From Lysinibacillus sp. FJAT-14745 (GTDB taxonomy: Bacteria > Bacillota > Bacilli > Bacillales_A > Planococcaceae), in the NCBI RefSeq assembly GCF_001275675.1, contig NZ_LITM01000002.1:627059-691058 (forward strand): DNA of 64,000 nt. Reading direction: 5' to 3'. Positions within the stretch are counted from its first letter, which is position 1; each line of letters starts with the position of its first letter. The notes under the pieces were generated by a model. That model did no database searches, had not been told where the DNA came from, and was given only the letters and a program-made list of their open reading frames with translations. The position numbers and the translations under genes were made by a program. Below are positions 9,104-19,336 of the stretch, piece by piece.

Positions 9104-10200
9104 GCAAAAACTCCTTGCTCTTTTAGGACGTTTTCAAGGTGACCTAACAACGCTTCGTTTTGAGCCTCTGTTCCGATTGTCACGCGGATAAACCCAGGTA
9201 ATCCTAACGCATTTCCACTACGGATTATAAAGCCTCGTTTCATTAGCTCATTGAAAACAACATCACTATCAGTATTCGTGTTAAAGAAAATAAAGTTCGT
9301 ATCAGAAGGGAAGTATTTCAAATTATGTTTTTCACAAAATTCAACATATTGTTTTTTACCTATTTCATTTGCTTCACGGCAAGCTTTTATATATTCTCGA
9401 TCACTTAAAGCGATTGTCGCAACTGCTTGACTTAAAATTGTATTATTAAATGGCGCTCTTACTGGATCAAGCTTAGCAATTACTTCTGGTTGCCCAATTG
9501 CATAACCAACTCGGAAAGAAGCAAGACCATATGCTTTTGAGAATGTACGCATTAATAATACATTTGGAAACTCGTCAATTAACGGTAGAGTATCTTTGTG
9601 ACCAGGATGCGTTACGTATTCGATATATGCTTCATCTAATACTATTAGGACATCAGATGGTACTTTAGTTAAAAATACACGTAATTCAACATCGGGTATC
9701 ACAACACCTGTTGGATTATTTGGACTACAAACCCAAACGATCGACGTATTATCATCAATTGCTGCTATCATTGCATCTAAATCATGTGCACCTTCGATAC
9801 AAGGGATTTTACGTACTTCTGCACCTTCTATTTCAGCATTGTGCCCATATTGGGAGAAGGATGGGTCTGCCATCACTGTGTTTACACCTGGATACAACAA
9901 TGCACGAGTAATAATTGCAATGATATCATCAGAGCCATTACCAAAAAGAAGCTGTGTTTCTTTGACACCTAGATGATTTGCAGCAGCTGTACGTAAATTT
10001 TGCGCATAGCCGTCTGGATAGATAGCATGATTTACTGAATTATTTTGTAAATAAGCAGTTACCTTAGGTGAGCACCCAAATGGGTTTTCATTAGATGCTA
10101 ATTTTACGACTTCTTGTAAGCCATATTCACGTTGTACTTCTTCAATTGGTTTACCAGGCTTATATGCTTGCATACCGGCCAATTGTTGTTTCCATTTCAT
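9100..10200 (-). CDS. hisC: Histidinol-phosphate / aromatic aminotransferase
   Basis: This PLP enzyme transaminates imidazole acetol-phosphate for histidine synthesis. In Bacillus the same enzyme also serves phenylalanine and tyrosine synthesis, which explains its place in the aro operon. The PLP lysine is K222 in FSKAYGLASFR, with D189 for the pyridine nitrogen and the NNPTG segment at 161-165. The start is set at the second ATG (10200): the ribosome site GAGGAG touches the first ATG at 10209 but lies 9 bases before this one. The protein has 366 residues. Confidence 0.96.
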   Translation of the reverse strand: MKWKQQLAGMQAYKPGKPIEEVQREYGLQEVVKLASNENPFGCSPKVTAYLQNNSVNHAIYPDGYAQNLRTAAANHLGVKETQLLFGNGSDDIIAIITRALLYPGVNTVMADPSFSQYGHNAEIEGAEVRKIPCIEGAHDLDAMIAAIDDNTSIVWVCSPNNPTGVVIPDVELRVFLTKVPSDVLIVLDEAYIEYVTHPGHKDTLPLIDEFPNVLLMRTFSKAYGLASFRVGYAIGQPEVIAKLDPVRAPFNNTILSQAVATIALSDREYIKACREANEIGKKQYVEFCEKHNLKYFPSDTNFIFFNTNTDSDVVFNELMKRGFIIRSGNALGLPGFIRVTIGTEAQNEALLGHLENVLKEQGVFA

Positions 10201-10218
10201 CTCAAACATCTCCTCTAT

Positions 10219-10587
10219 TTATTTAGCTTGGGCTAAATCCGGTCTTAATTTCACTGCATCATTGAGATACAAGTGTTTTACATCCTTTTGTGCCACTTCT
10301 ACATTCGCATGTATTAATACACGAATACAAAGTGGCAATGCGTTCGGCACGTCCATTTCATGGGTACACATAACAGGTACATATTGCCATCCGTCCATTA
10401 ACCGTACAGCACGTGCCGGAAATGCTGACGTAATATCAGGTGTTGTGGATATTAGTATAGAAGCAATATCATCTACTTCCACATTATTGGCTGCTACTAC
10501 TTCACGCACTAATCTTGCTGTCTCATCCCATACAAGCTCTGGCTTGTCAGATTCAATTGTAATTGCTCCTCTAAGTCCACGAATCAT
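10219..10587 (-). CDS. aroH: Chorismate mutase, AroH type
   Basis: AroH converts chorismate to prephenate. The 122-residue protein is the trimeric monofunctional Bacillus type, recognised by MIRGLRGAITIE at the start and CTHEMDV (about 75-81) and PLCIRVLIH later. The arginines of the active site (R7, R90 of the family) are visible in RGLRGA and LCIRVL. It overlaps aroB by 4 bases and lies 18 bases before hisC. No trp genes intervene, unlike Bacillus subtilis. Confidence 0.96.
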   Translation of the reverse strand: MIRGLRGAITIESDKPELVWDETARLVREVVAANNVEVDDIASILISTTPDITSAFPARAVRLMDGWQYVPVMCTHEMDVPNALPLCIRVLIHANVEVAQKDVKHLYLNDAVKLRPDLAQAK

Positions 10588-11675
10588 TCAAGCACCTCCG
10601 CTAATAGCTGTCGGAATTCGGCATCTACTTCTCTGCACTCTGCTAAATCAATTGGTTGTACGAAAGGTTTACCAATTTTCTTCAACAGTACAAATTGTAA
10701 AATACCATACTCCGCTTTTTTATCTTTCATTAAATACTCGGTTAACTGTTCAAAGGTATACTCTTTCACAGCTTCAAATGGATAGCCATTCTTCACTGCG
10801 AATTGCAAAAATGCTGTAGTGAAGTTACGGTCTAATTCACCGTATCGTTCACTTAATAATAAACAATATACGAGACCAATCATGACAGCCTCTCCATGCG
10901 CTACTTTTCCATAACCAGCTGCCGCTTCAATGGCATGCCCATAAGTATGGCCTAAGTTTAAAAATTTCCGCACGGATTGCTCGGTTTCGTCCTCTGCTAC
11001 GATTTGCGCCTTCACTTCAATACCTTTTCTAAGCTGCTTCGCTAATTCTTCTGTGTTGAAATGAATAACTGTCTCTGCAGCCATTAATTCCTCTAACCAC
11101 GTTGCATTTGAAATCATCGCATGCTTGATCACTTCTGCTGTTCCTGAACGTACCTCGCGCTCAGGTAAACTTTCGATAAATACAGTATCGTAAATAACTC
11201 CCTCAGGTTGATAAAACGCACCAATCATATTCTTACCTAGTGGATGGTTAATAGCTGTTTTACCGCCTACTGCTGAGTCATGTGCTAAAATCGTCGTTGG
11301 GATTTGAATAAACGGCACTCCACGCATATAAGTGGCTGCCACGAAGCCTGTTAAATCACCTACAGCACCCCCACCAAATGCAAAAATACATGATTTACGT
11401 GAGCATTTTTGTTCAAGTAAAAATGTTTGTGCTGCATTGTATTGTTCGAAGGTTTTACATGCCTCACCACCTGGTAAGACAAAGACCTCAAAAGAATAAG
11501 GGAAATTAGCCTTGAAATAATCTCCTTGCGCTGCCCATACATTAACATCCGTAAAAACAATGAGCTTATCCGCTTTTTGAAGCTTATCCTCAAATGCTTT
11601 TACTGCCTCTGCTAAAAATTTATGACCAAGGACAACCTCATATTGATGCGATTTCGTTGCTACTGGTACTCGCAT
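10584..11675 (-). CDS. aroB: 3-dehydroquinate synthase
   Basis: AroB cyclises DAHP to 3-dehydroquinate using NAD+ and a divalent metal. The sequence shows GGGAVGDLTGFVAATYMRG (about 100-118), the KTAINHPLGKN segment and the metal site region E-V-I-K-H plus HTYGHAIE (about 246-253). At 363 residues it is full length. It lies between aroC (one base after its stop) and aroH (4-base overlap), so the cluster is one operon. Confidence 0.97.
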   Translation of the reverse strand: MRVPVATKSHQYEVVLGHKFLAEAVKAFEDKLQKADKLIVFTDVNVWAAQGDYFKANFPYSFEVFVLPGGEACKTFEQYNAAQTFLLEQKCSRKSCIFAFGGGAVGDLTGFVAATYMRGVPFIQIPTTILAHDSAVGGKTAINHPLGKNMIGAFYQPEGVIYDTVFIESLPEREVRSGTAEVIKHAMISNATWLEELMAAETVIHFNTEELAKQLRKGIEVKAQIVAEDETEQSVRKFLNLGHTYGHAIEAAAGYGKVAHGEAVMIGLVYCLLLSERYGELDRNFTTAFLQFAVKNGYPFEAVKEYTFEQLTEYLMKDKKAEYGILQFVLLKKIGKPFVQPIDLAECREVDAEFRQLLAEVLE

Positions 11676-11676
11676 A

Positions 11677-12858
11677 TTAGAACCCCTTTGTATAACGACG
11701 GTGTTCGTCGATTTGAGCTTTTAGTTGAGGTAATTGATCACTATGGAATTGTTCCAATATTGCATTCGCTATTTCCCAGGCAATAACGTGCTCAGCAACA
11801 ACTGATGCTGCTGGTACTGCACAGCTATCCGAGCGCTCTACACTAGCTTTAAATGGCTCTTTCGTTTCAATATCAACACTCTGCAAAGGTTTATATAATG
11901 TAGGAATTGGTTTCATTACACCACGTACGACAATTGGCATTCCAGTAGACATTCCACCTTCTAAACCACCCAGTCGATTTGTTGCACGTGTATAGCCTTC
12001 TTCCTCTGACCAAATGATTTCATCATGTACTTCAGAGCCTTTACGGCGTGCCATTTCAAAGCCAATTCCAAATTCAACACCTTTAAATGCATTGATAGAT
12101 AGCATTGCAGCTGCTAATTTCGAATCTAGCTTACGGTCATAATGAACATATGAACCAACACCAGCTGGCATTCCTTCAACGATGACTTCAACAACACCAC
12201 CAATTGAGTCACCCGCTTTTTTCGCTTCATCAATGGCCTCTACCATTTTTGCAGAAGCTTCTGGGTCAACGCAATAGCATGGATCCGCCTCAACTATGGC
12301 ACGAATTTCATCTGCAGATTTTCCTTCTACTAAGGAAGTGTCTGCCTTAATACCAATGATTTCTGTTACATGTGCCACAATGGAAATGCCTAATTCATTT
12401 AATAGCGCCTTTGCAACAGAGCCTACTGCAACACGTACAGTTGTCTCACGCGCTGAGGAACGCTCTAACACATTACGTAAATCACGGTGTCCATATTTCA
12501 TGCCTCCAACTAAATCTGCATGTCCTGGACGAGGGCGGGAAATTTGACGCTTAATATCTTCAGGATTCACTTCTTCTGCTAACGGTTCTGCTCCCATAAT
12601 TTTTGTCCAATGCTTCCAGTCATCATTTGTGACTACGAGTGCTACGGGAGAACCAAGTGTTTGTCCATGACGAACACCAGCAACTATTTCCACTGTATCT
12701 GTTTCGATTTGCATACGGCGACCGCGTCCATGTCCTCCTTGACGACGTTTTAAATCATGGTTAATTTTTTCTGCTGTAATTGGTAAGAGTGACGGTAAGC
12801 CCTCAATAATTGTTGTTAATTGGGGTCCATGTGACTCTCCCGCTGTTAAGTAACGCAT
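11677..12858 (-). CDS. aroC: Chorismate synthase
   Basis: AroC (aroF in Bacillus subtilis) eliminates phosphate from EPSP to form chorismate with reduced FMN. Family motifs are [12 protein letters not shown] at the N-terminus, [11 protein letters not shown] near 43-54, RPGHADL, and the R-SS-ARET segment. The start is the ATG at 12858, which has an AAGGGAG site 9 bases upstream; a GTG two codons earlier is too close to that site. This gives 393 residues. It is the first gene of the operon. Confidence 0.97.
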   Translation of the reverse strand: MRYLTAGESHGPQLTTIIEGLPSLLPITAEKINHDLKRRQGGHGRGRRMQIETDTVEIVAGVRHGQTLGSPVALVVTNDDWKHWTKIMGAEPLAEEVNPEDIKRQISRPRPGHADLVGGMKYGHRDLRNVLERSSARETTVRVAVGSVAKALLNELGISIVAHVTEIIGIKADTSLVEGKSADEIRAIVEADPCYCVDPEASAKMVEAIDEAKKAGDSIGGVVEVIVEGMPAGVGSYVHYDRKLDSKLAAAMLSINAFKGVEFGIGFEMARRKGSEVHDEIIWSEEEGYTRATNRLGGLEGGMSTGMPIVVRGVMKPIPTLYKPLQSVDIETKEPFKASVERSDSCAVPAASVVAEHVIAWEIANAILEQFHSDQLPQLKAQIDEHRRYTKGF

Positions 12859-13181
12859 AAACACTTTCTCCCTTCAACTCGCTAAAGTATGTATTTTTCA
12901 CTATAACATATATTCTCTAAAAAAACAGTCCTTTTGCAAATGTCTTTAAAGACTCGTTTTAATTATTTGTAAATTTCGAATTGTTCCAGCAACTTCTGTC
13001 ATTTTTGAAGTTACTTTAGTACGCTTCGTTAAATCGGAATATTCTGAATGATTTATTTAGAAAAAGAAGGTTCTTCATCTCCACTTATAATTAGTGTTCA
13101 CCAATCCGTTAATCCCCCACTCAAGCTTTCGCTAAATTTTGAGGATGGAGTCTTACTGCCTGTTGTTGCAAGATAACTAAT
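12859..13181 (-). other. Upstream region of the aro operon
   Basis: This AT-rich region contains no gene. On the minus strand a TATAGT box lies about 45 bases before aroC and could be the -10 element, but I see no convincing -35. No T-box or riboswitch fold was recognised. The right part ends at the cheR terminator. Confidence 0.4.
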
Positions 13182-13219
13182 AAAAAATACGCTTTTTGCT
13201 TAAAACAAGCGAAAAGCGT
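13182..13219 (-). terminator. Intrinsic terminator of cheR
   Basis: The minus strand has ACGCTTTT-GCTT pairing with AAGC-AAAAGCGT, followed by ATTTTTTATT. It lies about 85 bases after the cheR stop. Confidence 0.75.
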
Positions 13220-13304
13220 AAGATTCATCTATGTCTAAAGCTTTAAAAATATGTACATGACATTCATATTGTCTACTGTACGAATGCTTTTCCCATATTA
13301 TTAA

Positions 13305-14108
<804 letters not shown>

Positions 14109-14159
14109 TTATAGCGGAAAAGTGCCATTCCTGAAATAGTCTTTCACATGAAATCCAAG

Positions 14160-14399
14160 TTACTTAGTTGAGTTTTGTTTTTCCTCTAATAATAACACTT
14201 TGGACTGCTCTAATTCTAGACGCATTTTTTCTGTCTCCACCGTATACGTTTCCAATCTGAGCTTTTCTAATTCTACTTCCTTCTCAATAGCCTTTAATTT
14301 AATTTTTTGTTTTTTCGTATGTGCATCTGTAAAAATACCCGCTAAACTAATAATTACTCCTCCAATAATCGCAATCGTCGCAATTGACAATACATCCAC
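14160..14399 (-). CDS. Small membrane-anchored coiled-coil protein
   Basis: I do not recognise this 79-residue protein. Residues 4-24 form one hydrophobic helix. Residues 30-75 are highly charged and helical with repeated E, K and L (VELEKLRLET, EKMRLELEQS), which suggests a coiled coil. A GAGAGGA ribosome site 5 bases before the ATG supports it as a real gene. It stands alone downstream of the acyl-CoA operon and upstream of cheR. It could be a scaffold or an envelope-associated factor. Confidence 0.65.
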   Translation of the reverse strand: MDVLSIATIAIIGGVIISLAGIFTDAHTKKQKIKLKAIEKEVELEKLRLETYTVETEKMRLELEQSKVLLLEEKQNSTK

Positions 14400-14554
14400 T
14401 TCCTCTCATTAATAATGATTATACGGCAATATGGAAAAAATAGTTTCATATTTCTTTTCATTCTTTCATTAATTTAGCTTAAATATTCTCATTGCCATTT
14501 GTTAAAACGAAGCCATTTAAATCAGTTCCTGTGATAACACTTTTGTGACATAAC

Positions 14555-14700
14555 ATCTTTTTGGCCCAAGCAGCTCATCGGACACCCCCAGGAAGCTTTG
14601 CTCTGCGCGAAAGCGAAGCGTCAGCAACAAATGTTTTATCTATGCGAAAGCGAAGCGTCAGCAACAAAGCGCCCATCCGGAACGGAAATCAGCCTCAAAT
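14555..14700. repeat. Intergenic repeat, family A, with two tandem units
   Basis: The core GCGAAAGCGAAGCGTCAGC occurs twice, at 14607-14630 and 14643-14666, spaced 36 bases. The right flank reads GGAACGGAAATCAGCC, the reverse complement of the edge GATTTCCGTTCCG seen at 56.36 kb and in similar form at 40.18 and 59.50 kb. It is in inverted orientation relative to those copies and does not code. Confidence 0.7.
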
Positions 14701-14725
14701 TAAAGGGAAGAACCTACATTTTTAC

Positions 14726-14757
14726 GTAAAAAATGAAGGTAGTTTGTAACCACCTTC
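14726..14757 (-). terminator. Intrinsic terminator of the acyl-CoA operon
   Basis: The minus strand pairs GAAGGT-GTT with AAC-ACCTTC and then reads ATTTTTTACG. It lies 16 bases after the stop of the acyl-CoA synthetase. Confidence 0.8.
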
Positions 14758-14773
14758 AAAATTTTTTAGTCTC

Positions 14774-16399
14774 CTAAACCTCTACCTGATAATTCTTTAA
14801 CTCTTCTCGCAATTTTACCTTCATGAATTTTCCTACAGAGGTTTTCGGTATTTCATTTAAAAATACAACGTCATCAGGAATCCATGTTTTATGGAATTGC
14901 GATTGTAAATCTTCTAGTAGCTCTGATTTCGTAATGGAATCTTTAAATTCAGGCTTTGGTACAACACATGCTAGAGGTCGTTCAATCCATTTTTCGTGGG
15001 GAATGGCTATAACAGCAGCTTCAAACACTTTAGGATGTGACATCAAAGCATTTTCAAGCTCTACTGAGGAAATCCATTCTCCACCGCTTTTAATTAAATC
15101 TTTTGTACGATCTGTAATTTTTATATAACCATCTACTGTCACTACAGCTATATCACCAGTGTAGAGCCAGCCATCTTTAAAGGCTTCATTTGTTCGTTCA
15201 TCGTTATAATACTCTGCAGCAATCCATGGGCCCCTAATTGTCAATTCGCCCATTGTCTTGCTATCCCAAGGTACTTCACCATTCTCATTGACTACGCGCG
15301 TCTCAATGAGCGGCACTGTTATTCCTTGCGTAATACGCACGTCCATTTTTTCATCCATCGCATAATCTTGCATATGTGTTAAATATGTCGATATGCTAAC
15401 AAGTGGCGATGTCTCGGTCATACCGTAGCCTGTCATGTAAGGAATTTTAAGCTCCTCCTCAAAGCCACGAGTTAGACCGAGCGGCGATGCTGAACCACCA
15501 CATATAATCAATCGTAACGAAGATAAATCACGAGGATTTTTACGTTGCTCCTGTAGTACCCCAAGCCAAATTGTAGGTACTCCAGCAGTCAACGTTACCT
15601 TATATGTTTCCATTAAATCAAGTAATAGCTGCGGTGTAAACATTGGCCCAGGAAGTACCTGTGTAGCACCAAATAATACACCAGCAAACGGAAATCCCCA
15701 CGCATTCGCATGGAACATCGGTACGACAGGTAGTAATACATCCGCCTCGCCTATTGCAATACTATCGGAGAGTCCTGCTGCCATAGTATGGAGGACAATA
15801 CTACGATGCGTATACACTACACCTTTTGGCATTCCTGTAGTTGCACTTGTGTAGCACATGCCAGCAGGTGTATTTTCATCTAAATCATCCGGAAATCTAA
15901 AATCATCAATCGCCTCTCCGAGTAACGCTTCATAAGAAAGAGCATTCGGTAATGGGATGTTTTCTAGCTCGACAGCATCTCCCATTACGATAAAATGCTT
16001 AACCGTTTTAAGCTGTGAGACAATTGGTGCAATAAGTGGAACTAAGTTATCATCAATCAGTAATATTTCATCTTCTGCATGATTAATAACATAAGCAATA
16101 TGCTCAGGTGCTAATCGAATATTAATCATATGCAAGACAGCTCCTGCACATGGGACTGCAAAATATGCTTCTAAATGGCGGTGGTGATTCCAAGCGAAGG
16201 TACCTACCTTCATACCTCGCTCCATCCCTAGCTTTGTAAGGGCATCTGCTAGTTTACGAGTTCGTTTTACATATTCTTTATAAGTAAACTCGTGAATTGT
16301 TGTAGGGCTTGTCCGCGAATATATTTTTTTCGCATGAAAAAATCGTTCTGCTCGATCCAAAAAACTTGTTAATAATAAAGGTGTATCCATCATATGCAT
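14774..16399 (-). CDS. Medium/long-chain acyl-CoA synthetase (AMP-forming)
   Basis: The 541-residue protein is an ANL-superfamily ligase that activates a carboxylic acid through an acyl-AMP to an acyl-CoA. The ATP motif is YTSATTGMPKGVVYTH, with A in place of the usual G as in AlkK-type enzymes. GYGMTET (about 344-350), the TGDIA motif with the DRTKDLIKSGGEW hinge, and the C-terminal lysine in PKTSVGKFMK are also present. With the thiolase and dehydrogenase upstream it forms a fatty-acid degradation operon. The exact chain length cannot be read from sequence. A GGGGAG site 7 bases upstream supports the ATG at 16399. Confidence 0.9.
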   Translation of the reverse strand: MHMMDTPLLLTSFLDRAERFFHAKKIYSRTSPTTIHEFTYKEYVKRTRKLADALTKLGMERGMKVGTFAWNHHRHLEAYFAVPCAGAVLHMINIRLAPEHIAYVINHAEDEILLIDDNLVPLIAPIVSQLKTVKHFIVMGDAVELENIPLPNALSYEALLGEAIDDFRFPDDLDENTPAGMCYTSATTGMPKGVVYTHRSIVLHTMAAGLSDSIAIGEADVLLPVVPMFHANAWGFPFAGVLFGATQVLPGPMFTPQLLLDLMETYKVTLTAGVPTIWLGVLQEQRKNPRDLSSLRLIICGGSASPLGLTRGFEEELKIPYMTGYGMTETSPLVSISTYLTHMQDYAMDEKMDVRITQGITVPLIETRVVNENGEVPWDSKTMGELTIRGPWIAAEYYNDERTNEAFKDGWLYTGDIAVVTVDGYIKITDRTKDLIKSGGEWISSVELENALMSHPKVFEAAVIAIPHEKWIERPLACVVPKPEFKDSITKSELLEDLQSQFHKTWIPDDVVFLNEIPKTSVGKFMKVKLREELKNYQVEV

Positions 16400-16499
16400 A
16401 ATAACGCTCCCCTTTGTTTATAAAATTTTTGAATCGTCCAAGACTAACTGCTGCTACCAATAATTACATACGAAACATCGGCTCGTTATCTGCAAACAA

Positions 16500-16605
16500 G
16501 CACTTTTCCACTTCAGAGCTTCACGAAGGCGTTATAACAGAAAGAGATTTTAGCCCTCGCTCATTCTGTAGAACTTATTTTGCAGGAGTCGAGTACCTTC
16601 GTGTT
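16500..16605. repeat. Degenerate intergenic repeat, family A fragment
   Basis: The stretch CACGAAGGCGTTAT, then GATTTTAGCC and AGGAGTCGAG, parallels positions 40350-40430 of the family A copy beside folE. It lies between the acyl-CoA synthetase and the dehydrogenase of the same operon and does not code. Confidence 0.5.
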
Positions 16606-16609
16606 CCCC

Positions 16610-17371
16610 CTATTTTGGCTGCATACGAATCGCGCCGTCCAAGCGGATTACTTCACCATTTAATAAACCATTTTTGATAATACTTTCGACTAATTGCGCG
16701 TATTCTGATGGCTTCCCAAGTCGTTTAGGGAATGGAGTCATTTGAGCAAGCGCTGTTCTTGCTGGCTCTGGTAACGATGCAAACATTGGTGTTTCTACTA
16801 ATCCTGGAGCAATTGTCATAACACGCACACCAATTTCAGCAAGCTCCCTGGCAATCGGTAACGTCATCGCTGCCACACCACCCTTTGATGCGCTATATGC
16901 AGCTTGTCCTATTTGCCCATCAAATGCTGCCACAGATGCAGTATTAATAATAACGCCACGCTGACCATCCTCGTTTGGCTCATTATGCTGCATCTTCTCA
17001 GCTGCTAGGCGAATAACATTGAAAGTACCAATTAAATTTACAGAAATCACCTTTTCAAACAAATCAAGTGCATGTACACCACGCTTTGAAAGTACTTTAC
17101 TTGCATCAGCAATTCCCGCACAATTCACTGTGACGTTAATGGACCCAAATCTTGCTACTGCTTGCTCAAGCCCTGCTGCTACATCAGCTTCATTTGTGAC
17201 ATTAACACGTGCATATTGAACATTCTCCCCTAACTCCTCTACTAGTGCATGTCCTCGCTCGTCATTAAGATCAAAAATTACTGCTTTGCCACCCTCTGCA
17301 ACAATTTTACGAACAGTCGCCTCTCCTAAACCAGAAGCTCCCCCAGTTACAACTGCTATTACTTCATTCAT
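16610..17371 (-). CDS. Short-chain dehydrogenase, 3-hydroxyacyl-CoA dehydrogenase type
   Basis: A 253-residue short-chain dehydrogenase/reductase. The NAD(P) motif [10 protein letters not shown] is near residues 9-18, NCAG is near 85-88, and the catalytic Y-x-x-x-K is in AAYSASKGG. It most resembles type-II 3-hydroxyacyl-CoA dehydrogenases, and the neighbouring thiolase and acyl-CoA ligase point the same way: oxidation of 3-hydroxyacyl-CoA in beta-oxidation. The start is the ATG at 17371, with AAAGGGG 9 bases upstream; the frame is open three codons further to a TTG that abuts the ribosome site. Confidence 0.88.
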   Translation of the reverse strand: MNEVIAVVTGGASGLGEATVRKIVAEGGKAVIFDLNDERGHALVEELGENVQYARVNVTNEADVAAGLEQAVARFGSINVTVNCAGIADASKVLSKRGVHALDLFEKVISVNLIGTFNVIRLAAEKMQHNEPNEDGQRGVIINTASVAAFDGQIGQAAYSASKGGVAAMTLPIARELAEIGVRVMTIAPGLVETPMFASLPEPARTALAQMTPFPKRLGKPSEYAQLVESIIKNGLLNGEVIRLDGAIRMQPK

Positions 17372-17386
17372 GAAACACAACCCCTT

Positions 17387-18535
17387 TTACAATTTTTCTA
17401 TAATAGTGGCATTCGCCATTCCCATACCTTCACAAATGGCAAGTAAGCCATAACGTAAATTTTCTCGTTCCATTCTGTATAACATCGTTGTTAACAGTTT
17501 TGTACCTGTCGCTCCTAATGGATGCCCTAAAGCAATTGCTCCTCCATCTGGATTTAATTTATTTGGATCTGCTCCAATTTCATGCAACCAAACAAGTGGT
17601 ACTGGCGCAAAAGCCTCATTCACTTCATACGTATCAATTTCCTCTATCGTAAGACCTGAACGTTCTAGCGCTTGTCTAGTTGCTTCAATTGGACCAGTTA
17701 GCATTAACGTCGGATCTGAGCCAACAACAACTCTTGTAACAATTTTAGCAAGCGGTTGGATGCCAAGCTCTTCTGCCTTTTCTAAAGACATAATAACTAC
17801 TGCTGAAGCACCATCACTCATTTGACTTGCATTGCCAGCTGTTATCACACCATCTTCCTGGAAAACGGTTTTTAATCCATTTAATTTATCAACTGTCGTT
17901 TCTGCCCGAGGTCCTTCATCAACAGAAAACGTTGTAACCGCGCCGTCTTCTTTCGTAACTTGGACAGGTAGTATTTCCTTTATAAAATGGCCTGCCTCAA
18001 TTGCAGCCAATGCTCGTCTATGACTATTGTAAGCATAGCTATTTAGCTGTTCTTTTGATAAGTTCCATTTTTCCGCTATTTTCTCGGCTGATAACCCTTG
18101 ATGTATAATTGTATAGTTGTCTTGTAATCGTGCACCCGCGTGGGCACCCTTCATGTTAGACCCCATTGACACCCTCGTCATGCTTTCAACCCCACCAGCA
18201 ATAACAATGTCCATATCGCCTGCTAAAATAGCCTGTGCTGCGAAATGTACAGCCTGCTGACTTGAGCCACATTGACGATCGATTGTCACACCTGGGACAC
18301 TTTCCGGAAAGCCTGCCATTAATAATGCAGTACGAGCTATATTGGCTCCTTGTTCCGCAGTTTGCGTCACACAGCCAAAAATAACATCTTCCACCTGATC
18401 CTTGTTGATGCCTGCCCGTTGCACCACTTCTTGCAGTACATCTGCCGCTAAATCATCTGCTCGAACATTGCTTAATGCCCCTTTACTTCTACCAACTGCT
18501 GTACGAACAGCTGATACAATCACCACTTCTCTCAT
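17387..18535 (-). CDS. Acetyl-CoA C-acyltransferase (thiolase)
   Basis: A 382-residue thiolase that cleaves 3-oxoacyl-CoA with CoA, or runs the reverse condensation. The acyl-accepting cysteine is C89 in DRQCGSSQQA. The C-terminal catalytic histidine lies in GGAIALGHPLGATG, and the second cysteine in CEGMGMANA. It is the first gene of a minus-strand operon with the dehydrogenase (15 bases downstream) and acyl-CoA synthetase. It is likely a FadA-type enzyme; the operon lacks an acyl-CoA dehydrogenase and an enoyl hydratase, which must come from elsewhere. Confidence 0.93.
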   Translation of the reverse strand: MREVVIVSAVRTAVGRSKGALSNVRADDLAADVLQEVVQRAGINKDQVEDVIFGCVTQTAEQGANIARTALLMAGFPESVPGVTIDRQCGSSQQAVHFAAQAILAGDMDIVIAGGVESMTRVSMGSNMKGAHAGARLQDNYTIIHQGLSAEKIAEKWNLSKEQLNSYAYNSHRRALAAIEAGHFIKEILPVQVTKEDGAVTTFSVDEGPRAETTVDKLNGLKTVFQEDGVITAGNASQMSDGASAVVIMSLEKAEELGIQPLAKIVTRVVVGSDPTLMLTGPIEATRQALERSGLTIEEIDTYEVNEAFAPVPLVWLHEIGADPNKLNPDGGAIALGHPLGATGTKLLTTMLYRMERENLRYGLLAICEGMGMANATIIEKL

Positions 18536-18784
18536 TTTATAATCCCCTTTGCACTGTCAATTCTCTCATTTCTTATCATCCAATGTATTTAGATGTTATG
18601 AAATATATTCTTGATAATAAGCTATTCAAAAACTATAATTATCAGAATATTATATCTTTTATTTCACATGACAAAGAAGTATTTAACAATTCTATATGTA
18701 TCTAGAAAATTCTATGCACAGTTTTAATAGACCTATTCTTTAGTAGGATTTTATCTGGCGCTTTAATAAAGCCCCTTTCAGAGC
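18536..18784. other. Spacer between the acyl-CoA operon and the ndk remnant
   Basis: This strongly AT-rich stretch codes for nothing I can support. It must contain the promoter of the thiolase operon; no single box stands out. Confidence 0.4.
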
Positions 18785-18785
18785 A

Positions 18786-18821
18786 TAAAAAAAGCAATCT
18801 CACATTGAATTGAGATTGCTT
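18786..18821 (-). terminator. Original ndk terminator, left behind by the island
   Basis: AAGCAATCTCA pairs perfectly with TGAGATTGCTT and is followed on the minus strand by TTTTTTTATG. It is placed exactly where the terminator of the displaced ndk 3' end should be. Confidence 0.85.
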
Positions 18822-18836
18822 AATCTATTCACTAAT

Positions 18837-18960
18837 AATTAAACTAAATCTTCACCGAAGAATAATCCGATTTCACGCTCAGCAGAAGCAAGTGAATCAG
18901 AACCGTGAATGATGTTGTGAGAAACAGTTGTTGCGTAGTCACCACGGATTGTACCTGGGT
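18837..18960. repeat. attL-side direct repeat of the ndk 3' end
   Basis: This 124 bp copy matches 35876-35999 at all but two positions (18866 and 18935). Identity stops abruptly at 18960/18961. It marks the left junction of the integrated element. Confidence 0.9.
18839..18960 (-). pseudogene. ndk: Displaced 3' end of ndk
   Basis: The fragment encodes about the last 39 residues of nucleoside diphosphate kinase, including the catalytic-histidine motif NIIHGSDS and the end FFGEDLV with its stop codon. It has no start and cannot be expressed as a kinase. It is the original chromosomal 3' end separated from its 5' part by the island. The two differences from the intact copy are synonymous (GGA versus GGC for Gly, TAC versus TAT for Tyr). 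Confidence 0.92.
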
Positions 18961-19336
18961 AGCTACCAAGAAAATAGACTTTAACTATTGTCTCTGAAAT
19001 CACTAATATCATAGGTCCTCCGAAATAAACGAAAAAAAACTAAAATATAACCGAGTTTTTACCTTCTATTAGATAGTAACTATACATTACTTATAGCCAT
19101 GTTAGCAAGCTTTAAATAAGCAGAAGATGGAAAATTCTTCTACTTGTCGAAGGCTATAGTAAAAAAATGGATGGGTTCGTGCTATTTTAGAATCACAGCA
19201 TAGATTAAAGCTTCTGAAATGTCGAATAGATTCAAATAGTAGCTTAGTAAAATTCAACACACAAAATTTTATTAGAATTTATTTATTAAATCGAAGTGTT
19301 TATTTCTAAGACACCCTTTATAAAAAGTAAGAATTA
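18961..19336. other. Left end of the island, non-coding
   Basis: AT-rich DNA from the attL-side junction to the first cargo gene. It holds no gene that I can support and may carry recombinase arm sites. Confidence 0.4.

Noticed and set aside
12859-13181. T-box or TRAP leader upstream of the aro operon
   Set aside because: I see neither the T-box sequence (TGGNACCGCG type) nor a run of (G/T)AG repeats.
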